Positions 25,546 to 35,385 of a DNA stretch of 64,000 nt are shown piece by piece (within the stretch, counting starts at the first letter, position 1; every line of letters begins with the position of its first letter). Source of the DNA: Caballeronia sp. TF1N1. GTDB lineage: Bacteria > Pseudomonadota > Gammaproteobacteria > Burkholderiales > Burkholderiaceae. Under the pieces are notes generated by a model. That model saw only the letters and a list, made by a program, of their open reading frames with translations, was not told the DNA's origin and made no database searches. The position numbers were made by a program, and so were the translations under genes. The DNA is taken from assembly GCF_022878925.1 (NCBI RefSeq), contig NZ_CP084628.1, positions 496,001 to 560,000 on the forward strand, read 5' to 3'.

Positions 25546-27147
25546 ATGCACTCACCCATACATGGCCCACGACCTTTCGTCGAACAAAACCGAGGACTCG
25601 ACCCGCGCCGGGACGATCTGTTCTTCGCGGCCGCCACCACCACGCGCACGCCCATGCTGGTGGCGGACGCACGCCTTCCCGACTACCCGATCATCTTTGC
25701 CAACGATGCCTTTCGCAAGCTCACGGGTTACACCGACGCCGAGATCTACGGCCGCAATTGCAGGTTTCTGCAAGGTCCGGACACCGACCTGACGGCGCTT
25801 GCCGATCTCCGCGTCGCGCTTAAGGAAGGCAGAGAGTTCGCCGCCGAAGTCCTGAACTATCGAAAGGACAAGACGACATTCTGGAACGAGCTTTTCATTG
25901 CGCCCATCTTCACCGAAGAGAACGAACTCGTGTACTTCTTCGCGTCCCAGGTCGATGTGAGCCGCAGGCACGAAGCCGAAGAAGGTCTGCATCAGGCGCG
26001 GAAAATGGAAGCGCTCGGTCAACTGGCCGGCGGCGTGGCGCACGATTTCAATAACCTGCTGCAAGTCATGGTCGGTTATGTCGATCTGCTCGACCTCAGC
26101 GTCAAGACCGATGCACGCGACGAAACCATCCTGAAGAACATCGCCAAGATTCGCGGCGCGGTCAAAACGGCGTCGTCGCTCACACAGCAAATGCTGTTGT
26201 TCGCGCGCAAGCAGGTGCTGGTCGGGCGCACGGTGAACCTGAACGGCATCTGCGACGACTTGCTGGAACTCGCGCGTCACACGCTCGGCGACACCATTTC
26301 AATCCGCACGGAATTTGCCAGTGACTTGCGCAATTGCCAACTGGACGTCGGGCAACTCGAAATGGCCATGCTCAATATCATCCTGAATGCGCGCGACGCA
26401 TTGAGCGGCCAAACCGACGCGCAAGTGCTCCTGCGCACGGATAACTTCGAACTCACGAAGGCCAATTCAAAAGGCCTCGTCGATCTACCCGAAGGACGCT
26501 ACGTCACGCTATCCATCACCGACAACGGCACGGGCATGACGCCGGAAGTTGCCGGCAAGGTGCTGACGCCGTTCTTTACCACCAAGGGCCGTGGCAAGGG
26601 CACGGGGCTTGGCTTGAGCATGGTGGCTTCGTTCGCGCGTCAGACAGGCGGCGCGCTCACCATATCGTCCGACTACGGCGTCGGCTCGACGCTCACGTTC
26701 TATTTCCCCTCGGTGGATGTGGCCGAGGAGGCGTCGCAAGACACCTCGCACGTGATCAGCCAAAGAGGAACCGAGAAAGTACTGATCGTGGATGACCGGC
26801 GCGACGTGGGCGAAGTCGCGCAAGCCATGCTCGACGAAATGGGCTATTCGACGAAGCTCGCGCTCAACGCAGCGGACGCGCTGGCCATTCTCGCATCCGA
26901 CGAAGCATTCGATTTGCTCTTCACGGACTTCGTGATGCCGGGTGCCTTGACCGGCGCGGGACTCGCGCGCGAAGCCAAGCGTCTGAAGCCCGAACTGCGT
27001 GTACTGGTGGCGACGGGCTACGCCGAAACCATCGAGGATATCGCCGATGCAAATGGCGTGCGCTTCAAGGTCATCCACAAGCCTTATCGTCAGGCCGATC
27101 TTGCACGCGAAGTACGCCTGGTGCTGGACGACCCGCGCTGGCGATAA
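25546..27147 (+). CDS. LOV-domain hybrid histidine kinase
   Basis: 533 residues in four modules. A PAS/LOV domain (about 25-140) contains GRNCRFLQG, with C72 as the flavin-adduct cysteine of blue-light sensors. A HisKA region follows (H166 in GGVAHDFNNLLQ). Then comes an HATPase domain (LNARDAL, DNGTGM, GKGTGLGLSM). A C-terminal receiver has D461 (FTDFVMPG) and the conserved Lys in VIHKPY. No transmembrane segment is seen. The frame also has a GTG at 25456, but the added region is basic and low-complexity, so the ATG is preferred although its ribosome site is weak. It is an orphan: no separate response regulator is adjacent. Confidence 0.9.
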   Translation: MHSPIHGPRPFVEQNRGLDPRRDDLFFAAATTTRTPMLVADARLPDYPIIFANDAFRKLTGYTDAEIYGRNCRFLQGPDTDLTALADLRVALKEGREFAAEVLNYRKDKTTFWNELFIAPIFTEENELVYFFASQVDVSRRHEAEEGLHQARKMEALGQLAGGVAHDFNNLLQVMVGYVDLLDLSVKTDARDETILKNIAKIRGAVKTASSLTQQMLLFARKQVLVGRTVNLNGICDDLLELARHTLGDTISIRTEFASDLRNCQLDVGQLEMAMLNIILNARDALSGQTDAQVLLRTDNFELTKANSKGLVDLPEGRYVTLSITDNGTGMTPEVAGKVLTPFFTTKGRGKGTGLGLSMVASFARQTGGALTISSDYGVGSTLTFYFPSVDVAEEASQDTSHVISQRGTEKVLIVDDRRDVGEVAQAMLDEMGYSTKLALNAADALAILASDEAFDLLFTDFVMPGALTGAGLAREAKRLKPELRVLVATGYAETIEDIADANGVRFKVIHKPYRQADLAREVRLVLDDPRWR

Positions 27148-27254
27148 CGTCGCCGTGCCTATCCGCTAAAACCGTTCGATCCTGCACGACCTCCCCCACT
27201 TCAGATGCGACGCTCACGTCATGGCAGCAACGCTATCAACGTCCGGGAGTCGTC

Positions 27255-29552
27255 ATGGCAGATCATCGGAAAGTGCAAGGCATCGAGCTCTACGACAGCC
27301 CGGCAGGCGGCTGGGGGGCGCTCAACGCCACCGCGCGCGCCGTGCGGCAGCAAATGGACGCCTTCAAGGCGCCGCTCACGCTCTTGCGCACCAATCAGCC
27401 CGACGGCTTCGACTGCCCCGGCTGCGCGTGGCCGGATAAGGAGCATCGCTCGACATTCCAGTTCTGCGAGAACGGCGCCAAGGCCGTGACTTGGGAAGCC
27501 ACCAAGAAGCGCGTCCCGCCTGAATTCTTCGCCAGACACACCGTCACGTCTTTGCTCGAATGGTCCGACTACGACCTCGAAAACGAAGGCCGCCTGACGC
27601 ATCCGATGGCCTACAACAAGACCACGGACAAATACGAGGCGATCGAATGGGACGCCGCGTTCAAGCGCATCGGCGAAGTCATGCGTTCGCTCGCCTCGCC
27701 GGATGAAGCCGAGTTTTACACGTCGGGGCGCGCATCGAACGAAGCCGCCTTTCTGTACCAGCTTTTCGCACGCGAATACGGCAGCAACAACTTTCCCGAC
27801 TGCTCGAACATGTGCCACGAAGCGACGAGCGTCGGCTTGCCGCAATCGATCGGCATCGGCAAGGGAACGGTCTCGCTCGAAGACTTCGATCATTGCGAAC
27901 TGCTCATCGCGATGGGACACAATCCCGGCACGAACCATCCTCGCATGATGGGTACGCTGTGGGAAATGGCGCGGCGCGGCGTGCCCATCATCGTGTTCAA
28001 TCCGTTGCGCGAGCGCGCGCTGGAACGTTTTGCCGATCCTCAAGACGCCGTCGAAATGGCCACCATGCGTTCGACGGACATCGCCTCTTCGTACTATCAG
28101 GTGAAAGTGGGCGGCGATGCGGCGGCGCTCAAGGGCATTCAGAAGGCAATCATCGCGCTCGACGACGCCGTCGATGCCGATGGCACCGTCATCGACCATG
28201 AGTTCATCCGAGGCCACACGAACGGCTACGAAGCCTTCGTCGCCGATCTGCACGGCACCGAATGGGCCGATATCGAGAAAGCCAGCGGTCTCACGCGCGA
28301 CGAACTCGAACTCGTCGCGCGCGCCTACGTGAAGTCGAACGCGACCATCGTCACGTATGGCATGGGGATTACGCAGCACAGCAAGGGCACGGCCAACGTG
28401 CATCAGATCGCCAATCTGCTGTTCATGCGCGGCAACTTCGGCAAGCCGGGCGCGGGCATCTGTCCGTTGCGCGGACATTCGAACGTGCAGGGCAATCGCA
28501 CGGTCGGCATCACCGAAAAGCCGCCCGCCGACATGCTCACGCGCATGGAAGCGACTTACGGCTTCGTGCCGCCCAAGGCGCATGGGCACGACGCCGTGCG
28601 CGCCATTCAGGCCATTCTCGATGGCAAATCTAAGGCGCTGTTTTGTCTGGGCGGCAATTTCTCGGTCGCCCTGCCCGACTCGACCAAATGCTTCGCCGCC
28701 ATGCGCAAGCTCGATCTTGCCGTGCACATCAACACCAAGCTCAATCGCAATCACCTTCTCACGGGCAAGGAATCGTTCATCTTCCCTTGTCTCGGGCGCA
28801 CGGAGATGGACGAGCAGGCGAGCGGCGCGCAAGCCGTGACCGTCGAGGATTCGATGTCGATGGTGCATGCCTCGCGCGGCAAGCTGCCGCCCGCGTCGCC
28901 TTCGTTGCGCTCGGAGCCTGCGATCATCGCGGGCATTGCGCAGGCGACGCTCTTGCATAGCAAAGTGCGCTGGCTCGACATGATTGCCGACTACGACCGC
29001 ATCCGCGATGGCATCGAAGCCGTATTCTCAGGCTTCGAGCGCTTCAACGAGCGGATTCGCATACCGGGCGGTTTCCGCCTGCCCTTGCCGCCGACCGAAC
29101 GCGTGTGGACGACGCCATCGGGCAAAGCGGAGTTCATCACGTTTGGCGGACTGAACGAAGAGAACGCGCTCGAAGCCGACGACGTGCTTAAGCTCACGAC
29201 CTTGCGCAGCCACGACCAATACAACACGACGATCTACGGACTCGACGACCGCTATCGCGGCGTGTTCGGCCGTCGCGATGTGATCTTCATGAACGAAGCG
29301 GACATGGCCGTGCAGCAACTCGAACATGGAGATGTCGTCGATGTCGAAACGGCCCTGCCTGGCCATGCCAACGATGGCACGCAGAAGCTCGCGGGCTTCA
29401 CGGTCATCGCGTACAAGATCGCTCGCGGCTCCATCGGGGCTTATTATCCCGAGGCGAACGTGCTGGTGCCGCTCGACTACATCGACAAGGAAAGCGGCAC
29501 GCCTTCGTACAAGTCGGTGCCTGTGCGCATAGCGAAAGCAGCGGCCGCCTAA
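27255..29552 (+). CDS. FdhF/YdeP-family molybdopterin oxidoreductase
   Basis: 765-residue molybdopterin enzyme of the YdeP branch. N-terminal cysteines DCPGCAWPDKE and FQFCENGAK are in the family's positions, and the molybdopterin-binding body (YTSGRASNEAAFLYQLFAREYG, CPLRGHSNVQGNRTVGITEKP) is complete. No Tat signal, so cytoplasmic. E. coli YdeP is linked to acid resistance and has no firmly known substrate; formate-like oxidation is only suggested by homology. Its stop overlaps the recD stop by 4 nt on the opposite strand. Confidence 0.9.
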   Translation: MADHRKVQGIELYDSPAGGWGALNATARAVRQQMDAFKAPLTLLRTNQPDGFDCPGCAWPDKEHRSTFQFCENGAKAVTWEATKKRVPPEFFARHTVTSLLEWSDYDLENEGRLTHPMAYNKTTDKYEAIEWDAAFKRIGEVMRSLASPDEAEFYTSGRASNEAAFLYQLFAREYGSNNFPDCSNMCHEATSVGLPQSIGIGKGTVSLEDFDHCELLIAMGHNPGTNHPRMMGTLWEMARRGVPIIVFNPLRERALERFADPQDAVEMATMRSTDIASSYYQVKVGGDAAALKGIQKAIIALDDAVDADGTVIDHEFIRGHTNGYEAFVADLHGTEWADIEKASGLTRDELELVARAYVKSNATIVTYGMGITQHSKGTANVHQIANLLFMRGNFGKPGAGICPLRGHSNVQGNRTVGITEKPPADMLTRMEATYGFVPPKAHGHDAVRAIQAILDGKSKALFCLGGNFSVALPDSTKCFAAMRKLDLAVHINTKLNRNHLLTGKESFIFPCLGRTEMDEQASGAQAVTVEDSMSMVHASRGKLPPASPSLRSEPAIIAGIAQATLLHSKVRWLDMIADYDRIRDGIEAVFSGFERFNERIRIPGGFRLPLPPTERVWTTPSGKAEFITFGGLNEENALEADDVLKLTTLRSHDQYNTTIYGLDDRYRGVFGRRDVIFMNEADMAVQQLEHGDVVDVETALPGHANDGTQKLAGFTVIAYKIARGSIGAYYPEANVLVPLDYIDKESGTPSYKSVPVRIAKAAAA

Positions 29553-31666
29553 TCCGATGCCTGCGTCCCGAAGCCCGCCGACAAGCCGCTCGCCCGCAGC
29601 ACGCGCGCCTGCACCGCGCGCTCGACGACACTCTTGCCGCCCGCGCTCGCGATCGTGAGAAAACGCCGCGCCCGGGTAATGCCGGTATAGACCAGCTCGC
29701 GCGTCAGCACGGGGCTCAAGCGCTCGGGCAGCACGAGCGCCGCATGCGTGAACTCGGAGCCTTGCGACTTGTGCACCGTGAGCGCGAAGACGGTCTCCAC
29801 GGCTTGCAGACGGCTTGGCAGCACCCAGCGAATGCGTTCGCTGCCATCGCCCGCGGTGAAGGCTACGCGCAGGCTCCAGGTGCCATCGTGCACCGGCAAG
29901 GCGAGCGTGATGCCGATATCGCCGTTCATGAGCCCAAGCTCGTAATCGTTGCGCGTCACGAGCACCGGGCGGCCGAGATACCACTCCGCGTTCGCGGCAA
30001 TCAAGCCTTCCTCGTGCAGCATGCGTGCAATGCGCTTGTTCAGCCCTTCCACGCCCCACGCGCCGCGACGCAGCGCGCACAGCAACTGAAAAGCGTCGTG
30101 AGCGTGAAGCACCGCGCGCGCCCACGTGTCGAAAGCGGCGGCGTCGGCGTCGTGGGCGGGCTGCCGCTCGCGCATCGTTTGCAGATAGTGACGATAACCC
30201 TGGCGCTCCGGTACTTCGCTGGCGTGCCCCGCCGTGCCTTCCACGGCGAGCGCCTTCAGTACCGCGTCGCTATCCGGCGGACATTCGACGAAGGCGAGAT
30301 CGTCGTGGCCATGCGACCAGACTTTCTGGACTTCGAGCGCATCGCCCTTGTTGACCGCATCGGCGAGTTGCCCGATACCGCTCGCCGCCGAGAAGCGATG
30401 ACTCACCCGCAGCATCGCGATGGACTGGTCGAGCGCGCTGCCGTTCGCATCGATGTATTCGCCGTCTAAATGCTCGCCCGTCGCCGCTTCGATCCACGCT
30501 TGCGTTGCGGGCGTGTAATGCGCCTTCGATGCGCGTCTGCACAATTCGCCGAGTACCGCGCCCGCTTCGACGGACGCAAGCTGGTCCTTGTCGCCGAGCA
30601 GGATCAGGCGCGCGTCCGGCGGCAGCGCGGCGAGCACGGCGTTCATCATCTCCAGATCGACCATGGAGGCTTCGTCGATCACGAGGACATCGAGCGACAG
30701 CAAATTCTCCGCATGATGCCGAAAGCGCCGCGAATCCGGCACCGTTCCGAGCAAGCGATGCAACGTGGTCACGGCGACGGGGATCGCCGCGCGGATGTCG
30801 GCGCCGTTCGCGAAGGCATCGAGCGGCAGTCGCGCGACCGCGCCCGCGATCGATTCGTTCAGACGCGCGGCGGCCTTCCCCGTTGGTGCGGCGAGGCGAA
30901 TGCGCAACGCGCGCGCGTCGCCGCCCGTGGCAAGCGCCTGTGCCTGCAATAACGCCAGTAGCTTGACGACGGTCGTGGTCTTGCCCGTGCCCGGCCCGCC
31001 CGTCACGATGCTGAAGGCGCTTTTGGCGGCGAGCGCGCAGGCGATCTTCTGCCAGTCGGTCGCCGCCGATGCGGAGGAAAACAGCGTGTCGAGCGCGGCA
31101 CGCAACGCGGCTGCATCGGGCGCGTTCGCGGAGGCATCGAGCCGTTCGCGAATGGCGCGGCACACGTCCTGTTCGTAGCGCCAGTAGCGCCGCAGATAAA
31201 GCCGCGTGCCGGTGAACACGAGCGGCGTCGCACCCGCGCCATGGCCGACGAGCGCGGCATGCGCCAGCGCTTCCTGCCAGCGCGCGAGTGTCAGGCCTTC
31301 GAGCACTTTGGATGGCAGCAGGTCTTTTTCCTCGTCGTCGCTCGCGTCCGGGTCGAGATGGCCATCGGGCGGCAACGAGAGCACGAAGCCGGGATCGGCC
31401 AGCGTCGCGGCGAGATCGAGGCAGGCGTGTCCGCGTCCGAGTTGATGGCTCGCCAAAGCCGCCGCGAGGATCAGCAGACCGTGCGCGTCGGCGGCTTCGC
31501 GGGCGAGGAAACGGGCGAATGCGGCATCGACTTCACGCAGCCATCCACGCTTTACCCAGGCATCGAGCAGATGCGCGGTGTCTTCGGTCGTATCGAAGAC
31601 GGATTGCGTGGGTTCGCTCTCTTCGAAGGAAAATTCGGCTTGCGTGCCGGACGGCAAAAGGCTCAT
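29549..31666 (-). CDS. recD: Exodeoxyribonuclease V alpha subunit
   Basis: 705-residue 5'-3' helicase subunit of RecBCD. Walker A is VTGGPGTGKTTTVVK, followed by VIDEASMVDLEMM (DEAx box) and the C-terminal VHKSQGSEF motif of superfamily 1 helicases. The ATG at 31666 overlaps the recB stop (ATGA); a GTG two codons earlier is possible. Third gene of recC-recB-recD, working with them in double-strand break repair and degradation of linear DNA. Confidence 0.95.
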   Translation of the reverse strand: MSLLPSGTQAEFSFEESEPTQSVFDTTEDTAHLLDAWVKRGWLREVDAAFARFLAREAADAHGLLILAAALASHQLGRGHACLDLAATLADPGFVLSLPPDGHLDPDASDDEEKDLLPSKVLEGLTLARWQEALAHAALVGHGAGATPLVFTGTRLYLRRYWRYEQDVCRAIRERLDASANAPDAAALRAALDTLFSSASAATDWQKIACALAAKSAFSIVTGGPGTGKTTTVVKLLALLQAQALATGGDARALRIRLAAPTGKAAARLNESIAGAVARLPLDAFANGADIRAAIPVAVTTLHRLLGTVPDSRRFRHHAENLLSLDVLVIDEASMVDLEMMNAVLAALPPDARLILLGDKDQLASVEAGAVLGELCRRASKAHYTPATQAWIEAATGEHLDGEYIDANGSALDQSIAMLRVSHRFSAASGIGQLADAVNKGDALEVQKVWSHGHDDLAFVECPPDSDAVLKALAVEGTAGHASEVPERQGYRHYLQTMRERQPAHDADAAAFDTWARAVLHAHDAFQLLCALRRGAWGVEGLNKRIARMLHEEGLIAANAEWYLGRPVLVTRNDYELGLMNGDIGITLALPVHDGTWSLRVAFTAGDGSERIRWVLPSRLQAVETVFALTVHKSQGSEFTHAALVLPERLSPVLTRELVYTGITRARRFLTIASAGGKSVVERAVQARVLRASGLSAGFGTQASD

Positions 31667-34600
31667 TCCCACTCCGTTTCTGCGATGACAGCGCGGGCCT
31701 CGCCCATGAACAACGCGTCGAGTTGCTCGATCAGCGCGCGTGGCGGACGTTCGGCGTAGAGACCTTGAGTCGGGGCGTCGAGGCCGCGCACGAAGAGATA
31801 AACCGCGCCGCCGATATGCTCGTCGTAGTCGTAATCCGGCTGACGCGCCTTGAGCAGCCGATGCAACGCAAGCGTGTAAAGCACGAACTGCAGGTCGTAC
31901 CGCGAGCGCAGCATCTGCGCGCGAATGCGCTCGGTCGTGTAGGCCGAATCGTCCGAACCGAGCCAGTTCGACTTATAGTCCGCCACGTAATAGCGCCCTT
32001 CGTGCTCGAACACGAGGTCCATGAAGCCCTTCAGCATGCCGTTGAGTTGCGCGTGTTCGAGCGCGGGCCGCGCGGCGCCGCCGGCCGTATGCGCGCACAC
32101 GAGCCGGTCGACGGCGGTCGTGTCGACGTGCCGCGCCTCGAACCAGAACTCCATTTCGGCGAGCGACGTGTCGAGGTCCCCCAGCGCAATGGCAGTCGCC
32201 CGCATGCCGTGCGCGGCCTTCACGACGAAACGCGTCGATACGATCTTCAAGATCCACGCGGTGAGCGGCGCGATCCAGCGCTCCCAGCCACGCACGGCGC
32301 AGCGCCGCGCGACGAGTTCGCGTAACGCGGCGGGGTCGTCGGCGGTGTGTTGGAAGCCTTGTTGCGCGGCCCATTCCAGCAAGTCGTGCAAGAAGCTGCC
32401 TTGCTCCGAGCCACGCGGAAAGTCATGCAGCGTGCGTCCGGACGATAACACCGCGCGCGGTGCATCGGCGTCTTCTTCCTGCGACGCTTCGCTTTGCGCA
32501 TCGCGCGTTTCGATGAAGACGTCTTCGACCGGCGTATCCGGCGCGGCATGCGTGCCGCTCGACGTCTTGAGACTCGAATAGCTCGCAATCCACCAGGCTT
32601 CGCGCACCACGCGCACCGACTTGCGGGCGTCGCTGGCGAGCGCGGTTTCGGCACGCGCGGCAAGGCGCTCGGCGCGAGCCTCGGGCGCGGGCAAAACCGC
32701 GATATTCGCCGATGCCCCGAACACATCGCTCAGCCGGTCGAATAATTCGGCCGGGACGACAGGCCCCCGCCCGCCCGTCAAATAACCGATGGCGCTGCGT
32801 TCGAGCGCTTCGAGCGGCGCCATGCCGATCCACGTCGCATAGCGCGCGCGCGTCAGCGCCACGTAGAACTTGCGCAGGTCTTCCCCGAGGCGTTCGTCGT
32901 CGGCCTTGACGAGGATGTCTTCGTCGCCGTCGAGCGTAACGTTGAGCTCGCCGGTTTCATCGTGCCATTTCAAGGGCAGATCCTTCGGCGTCACCGCACG
33001 ATGCGCGCACGCAAAAGGCAGAAACACGAGCGGATACTCCAGCCCCTTCGACTTGTGGATGGTCACCACCTTGACGAGATCGCCGTCGCTTTCCAGACGC
33101 ATCTGGCGCGCATCGCCGCCGCTGCCTTCGAGCGCCGCCTCGTGTTCTTCCACCAGATGCCGGATCAACCCGTGCTCGCCTTCGATCAGCACGCTTGCCT
33201 GTTGCAGCAGTTCGGCCAGATGCAGCAGGTCGGTCAGCACGCGCTCGCCGTTGCCGGCTTGCAGTTCGAAAAGACGCGCGGGCACGTCGAAGTCGTTCAG
33301 AAGGCGCCGCAGCATCGGCAAGACGCCCTGACGCCGCCAGCTTTCGCGATAGCCGCGAAATTGCAGCACGCACGCTTCCCATTGCGTTTCGTTGCTGAAG
33401 AGCGCGTCGAGTTCGCCGAAGTCGAGTCCGAGCGTCGGCGTGGAAAGCGCGGCGCGCACGAGCCGTCCGTCTTCCGGTTCGGCGCAGGCGGCAAGCCAAT
33501 GCACGAGTTCGCCCGCCTGGTCACTCGCGAATACCGAGTCCTTGTCCGACAGATACACCGAACGCACGCCGCGCGCGCGCAACTCCCGCCGGATGGCTTC
33601 GGCTTCGGTGCGGTTGTTGACGAGCACGGCGAGATCGGCGGGAGAGAGCGAACGGCGGCCACGCGATCCCTCGAAGCCTGCTTCGCCGCGCTGCCCAAGG
33701 TTGAGCAAACGCACGATTTCGCTTGCGCAGCCCGGCGCCATCCGCTGAATGTAGGCGGTCTTGCTCGTCGGCTTGCCGTCGTCGCTGGGCGGCAGGCACC
33801 AGACGGTGAGCGCGGGTGGCGTTTCGCCATCGATGACGAACGCATCGTCGCGGCCTTGCGCGCTCACGTTGATGAACGGCACCGGGTTGTCGTCGCCGCT
33901 GCGAAACAGGAACGCGCCTTCGCCGTCCGCGCGCGCTTCGGCCATGTCGAAGCAATGGTTGGCGGCATCGACCATGGCGGCCGTCGAGCGGAAGTTCTTC
34001 GCGAGCGTAAAGAGTTGCGTGCCCGGCGCGCGGCGCGCGGCGAGATACGTGTAGATGTCCGCGCCGCGGAAAGCGTAGATGGCCTGCTTCGGGTCGCCGA
34101 TCATGATGAGCGCCTGTCCCGCGTCTTGCGCGTGATAGACGGCATCGAAGATACGGTACTGGACGGGATCGGTATCCTGGAACTCGTCGATCAGCGCGAC
34201 CGGAAACTGATGACGAATGACTTCGGCTAGACGCGCGCCGTTCGCGCCATGCAACGCGGCATCGAGCCGCGCGAGCAGATCGTCGAAGCCCATTTGCGCG
34301 CGCCGTGCCTGTTCGCCCGCAAAGCGTTCCGCGACCCAACGCGCCGCGTGCGTGAGAATCTCGGTGCGGCTCGCTTCGAGTGCGATGAGATCGGCCTGCA
34401 AGGTCAGCATGGCTTCGAAGGCTTCATGCGACGGCGGCTCGCCTTCGCAATGCTCCGCGAGCGCGGTGGGCGTAAGCCGCGACCACGCGGTGCTCGTCAG
34501 ATCGGGCATGAGCGCGTGCGGGTCGTGCGCCCATTCGACGAGCGTCCTGAGCCAGCGGTCGCAATCGCTTTTGCCGTAACTGCGCGGCTTGAACCGCTTG

Positions 34601-35385
34601 GCAAGCCGCGCCTGATCGATCAACTCGCCCATGATCTCGGGCCACGTCTTCCACGGCTCCTTGATCTGCGCGAGACGCAAGGCGCGCGCATTGAGCACAT
34701 CGGCGGGAGCTTGCGCATCGGGCAAACGCTCGGCTAGGTCGATGAGATTGCGCAGCGTCTTTTGCAGCTCGCGCGGACCGGATACCCACGTGGCCACCGT
34801 TTCCGCGCGGCGTTCGTCGAGCGGCGCTAAAAACGTGCGCCAGTAATCGCGTACGACTTGCGCCAGCAGATCGCTTTGATCGGTTTCGAGCGTCTGGTCG
34901 AAGAGGCTGTCGCTATCGAACGCATGCTCGCGCAGCATGCGGTTGCACCACGCGTGAATGGTCGACACCGCCGCCTCGTCCATCCATTCGGCCGCGAGTT
35001 GGAGCCGCCGCGCGCACGAAGGCCACGCTTCGGGCTCGTATTCTTCGCGCAAGGCGTGCAGCAGGTCTTCGTCGCCAGGGTCGAGCGCTTCGATTTCGCT
35101 TGCGTCTTGCTGGAAGTAGCGCGCCGCTTCGGTCAGACGCGCGCGGATACGGTCGCGCAGTTCCTTGGTCGCGGCATCGGTGAAGGTGACGACGAGAATC
35201 TCGGGCGGCGTGAGCGGGCGCGCCGCGTCGTTGCCGGGATCGTGGCCGAGCACGAGCCGCACATACAGCATGGCGATGGTGAAAGTCTTGCCCGTGCCCG
35301 CGCTCGCCTCGATCAGACTGCGCCCCGCAAGCGGAAAACGAAGTGGATCGAGCGGCTGGACGGTCTGCGAATCGAATGCGTTCAT
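31663..35385 (-). CDS. recB: Exodeoxyribonuclease V beta subunit
   Basis: 1240-residue 3'-5' helicase-nuclease. The N-terminal UvrD-type motor has Walker A (IEASAGTGKTFTIAML), LIDEFQDTDPVQY and VVTIHKSKGLEYP. The C-terminal RecB nuclease motif is YVADYKSNWLG, and the length matches the family. It overlaps recC by 4 nt and recD by 4 nt, so the three are co-translated. Its product processes double-strand ends for RecA loading. Confidence 0.96.
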   Translation of the reverse strand: MNAFDSQTVQPLDPLRFPLAGRSLIEASAGTGKTFTIAMLYVRLVLGHDPGNDAARPLTPPEILVVTFTDAATKELRDRIRARLTEAARYFQQDASEIEALDPGDEDLLHALREEYEPEAWPSCARRLQLAAEWMDEAAVSTIHAWCNRMLREHAFDSDSLFDQTLETDQSDLLAQVVRDYWRTFLAPLDERRAETVATWVSGPRELQKTLRNLIDLAERLPDAQAPADVLNARALRLAQIKEPWKTWPEIMGELIDQARLAKRFKPRSYGKSDCDRWLRTLVEWAHDPHALMPDLTSTAWSRLTPTALAEHCEGEPPSHEAFEAMLTLQADLIALEASRTEILTHAARWVAERFAGEQARRAQMGFDDLLARLDAALHGANGARLAEVIRHQFPVALIDEFQDTDPVQYRIFDAVYHAQDAGQALIMIGDPKQAIYAFRGADIYTYLAARRAPGTQLFTLAKNFRSTAAMVDAANHCFDMAEARADGEGAFLFRSGDDNPVPFINVSAQGRDDAFVIDGETPPALTVWCLPPSDDGKPTSKTAYIQRMAPGCASEIVRLLNLGQRGEAGFEGSRGRRSLSPADLAVLVNNRTEAEAIRRELRARGVRSVYLSDKDSVFASDQAGELVHWLAACAEPEDGRLVRAALSTPTLGLDFGELDALFSNETQWEACVLQFRGYRESWRRQGVLPMLRRLLNDFDVPARLFELQAGNGERVLTDLLHLAELLQQASVLIEGEHGLIRHLVEEHEAALEGSGGDARQMRLESDGDLVKVVTIHKSKGLEYPLVFLPFACAHRAVTPKDLPLKWHDETGELNVTLDGDEDILVKADDERLGEDLRKFYVALTRARYATWIGMAPLEALERSAIGYLTGGRGPVVPAELFDRLSDVFGASANIAVLPAPEARAERLAARAETALASDARKSVRVVREAWWIASYSSLKTSSGTHAAPDTPVEDVFIETRDAQSEASQEEDADAPRAVLSSGRTLHDFPRGSEQGSFLHDLLEWAAQQGFQHTADDPAALRELVARRCAVRGWERWIAPLTAWILKIVSTRFVVKAAHGMRATAIALGDLDTSLAEMEFWFEARHVDTTAVDRLVCAHTAGGAARPALEHAQLNGMLKGFMDLVFEHEGRYYVADYKSNWLGSDDSAYTTERIRAQMLRSRYDLQFVLYTLALHRLLKARQPDYDYDEHIGGAVYLFVRGLDAPTQGLYAERPPRALIEQLDALFMGEARAVIAETEWE

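Noticed and set aside
31288..34230. Long open frames antisense to recB and recD
   Set aside because: They are wobble-GC shadows: high-GC genes keep long antisense frames open, and the translations are Arg/Ala/His-rich with no family motif.
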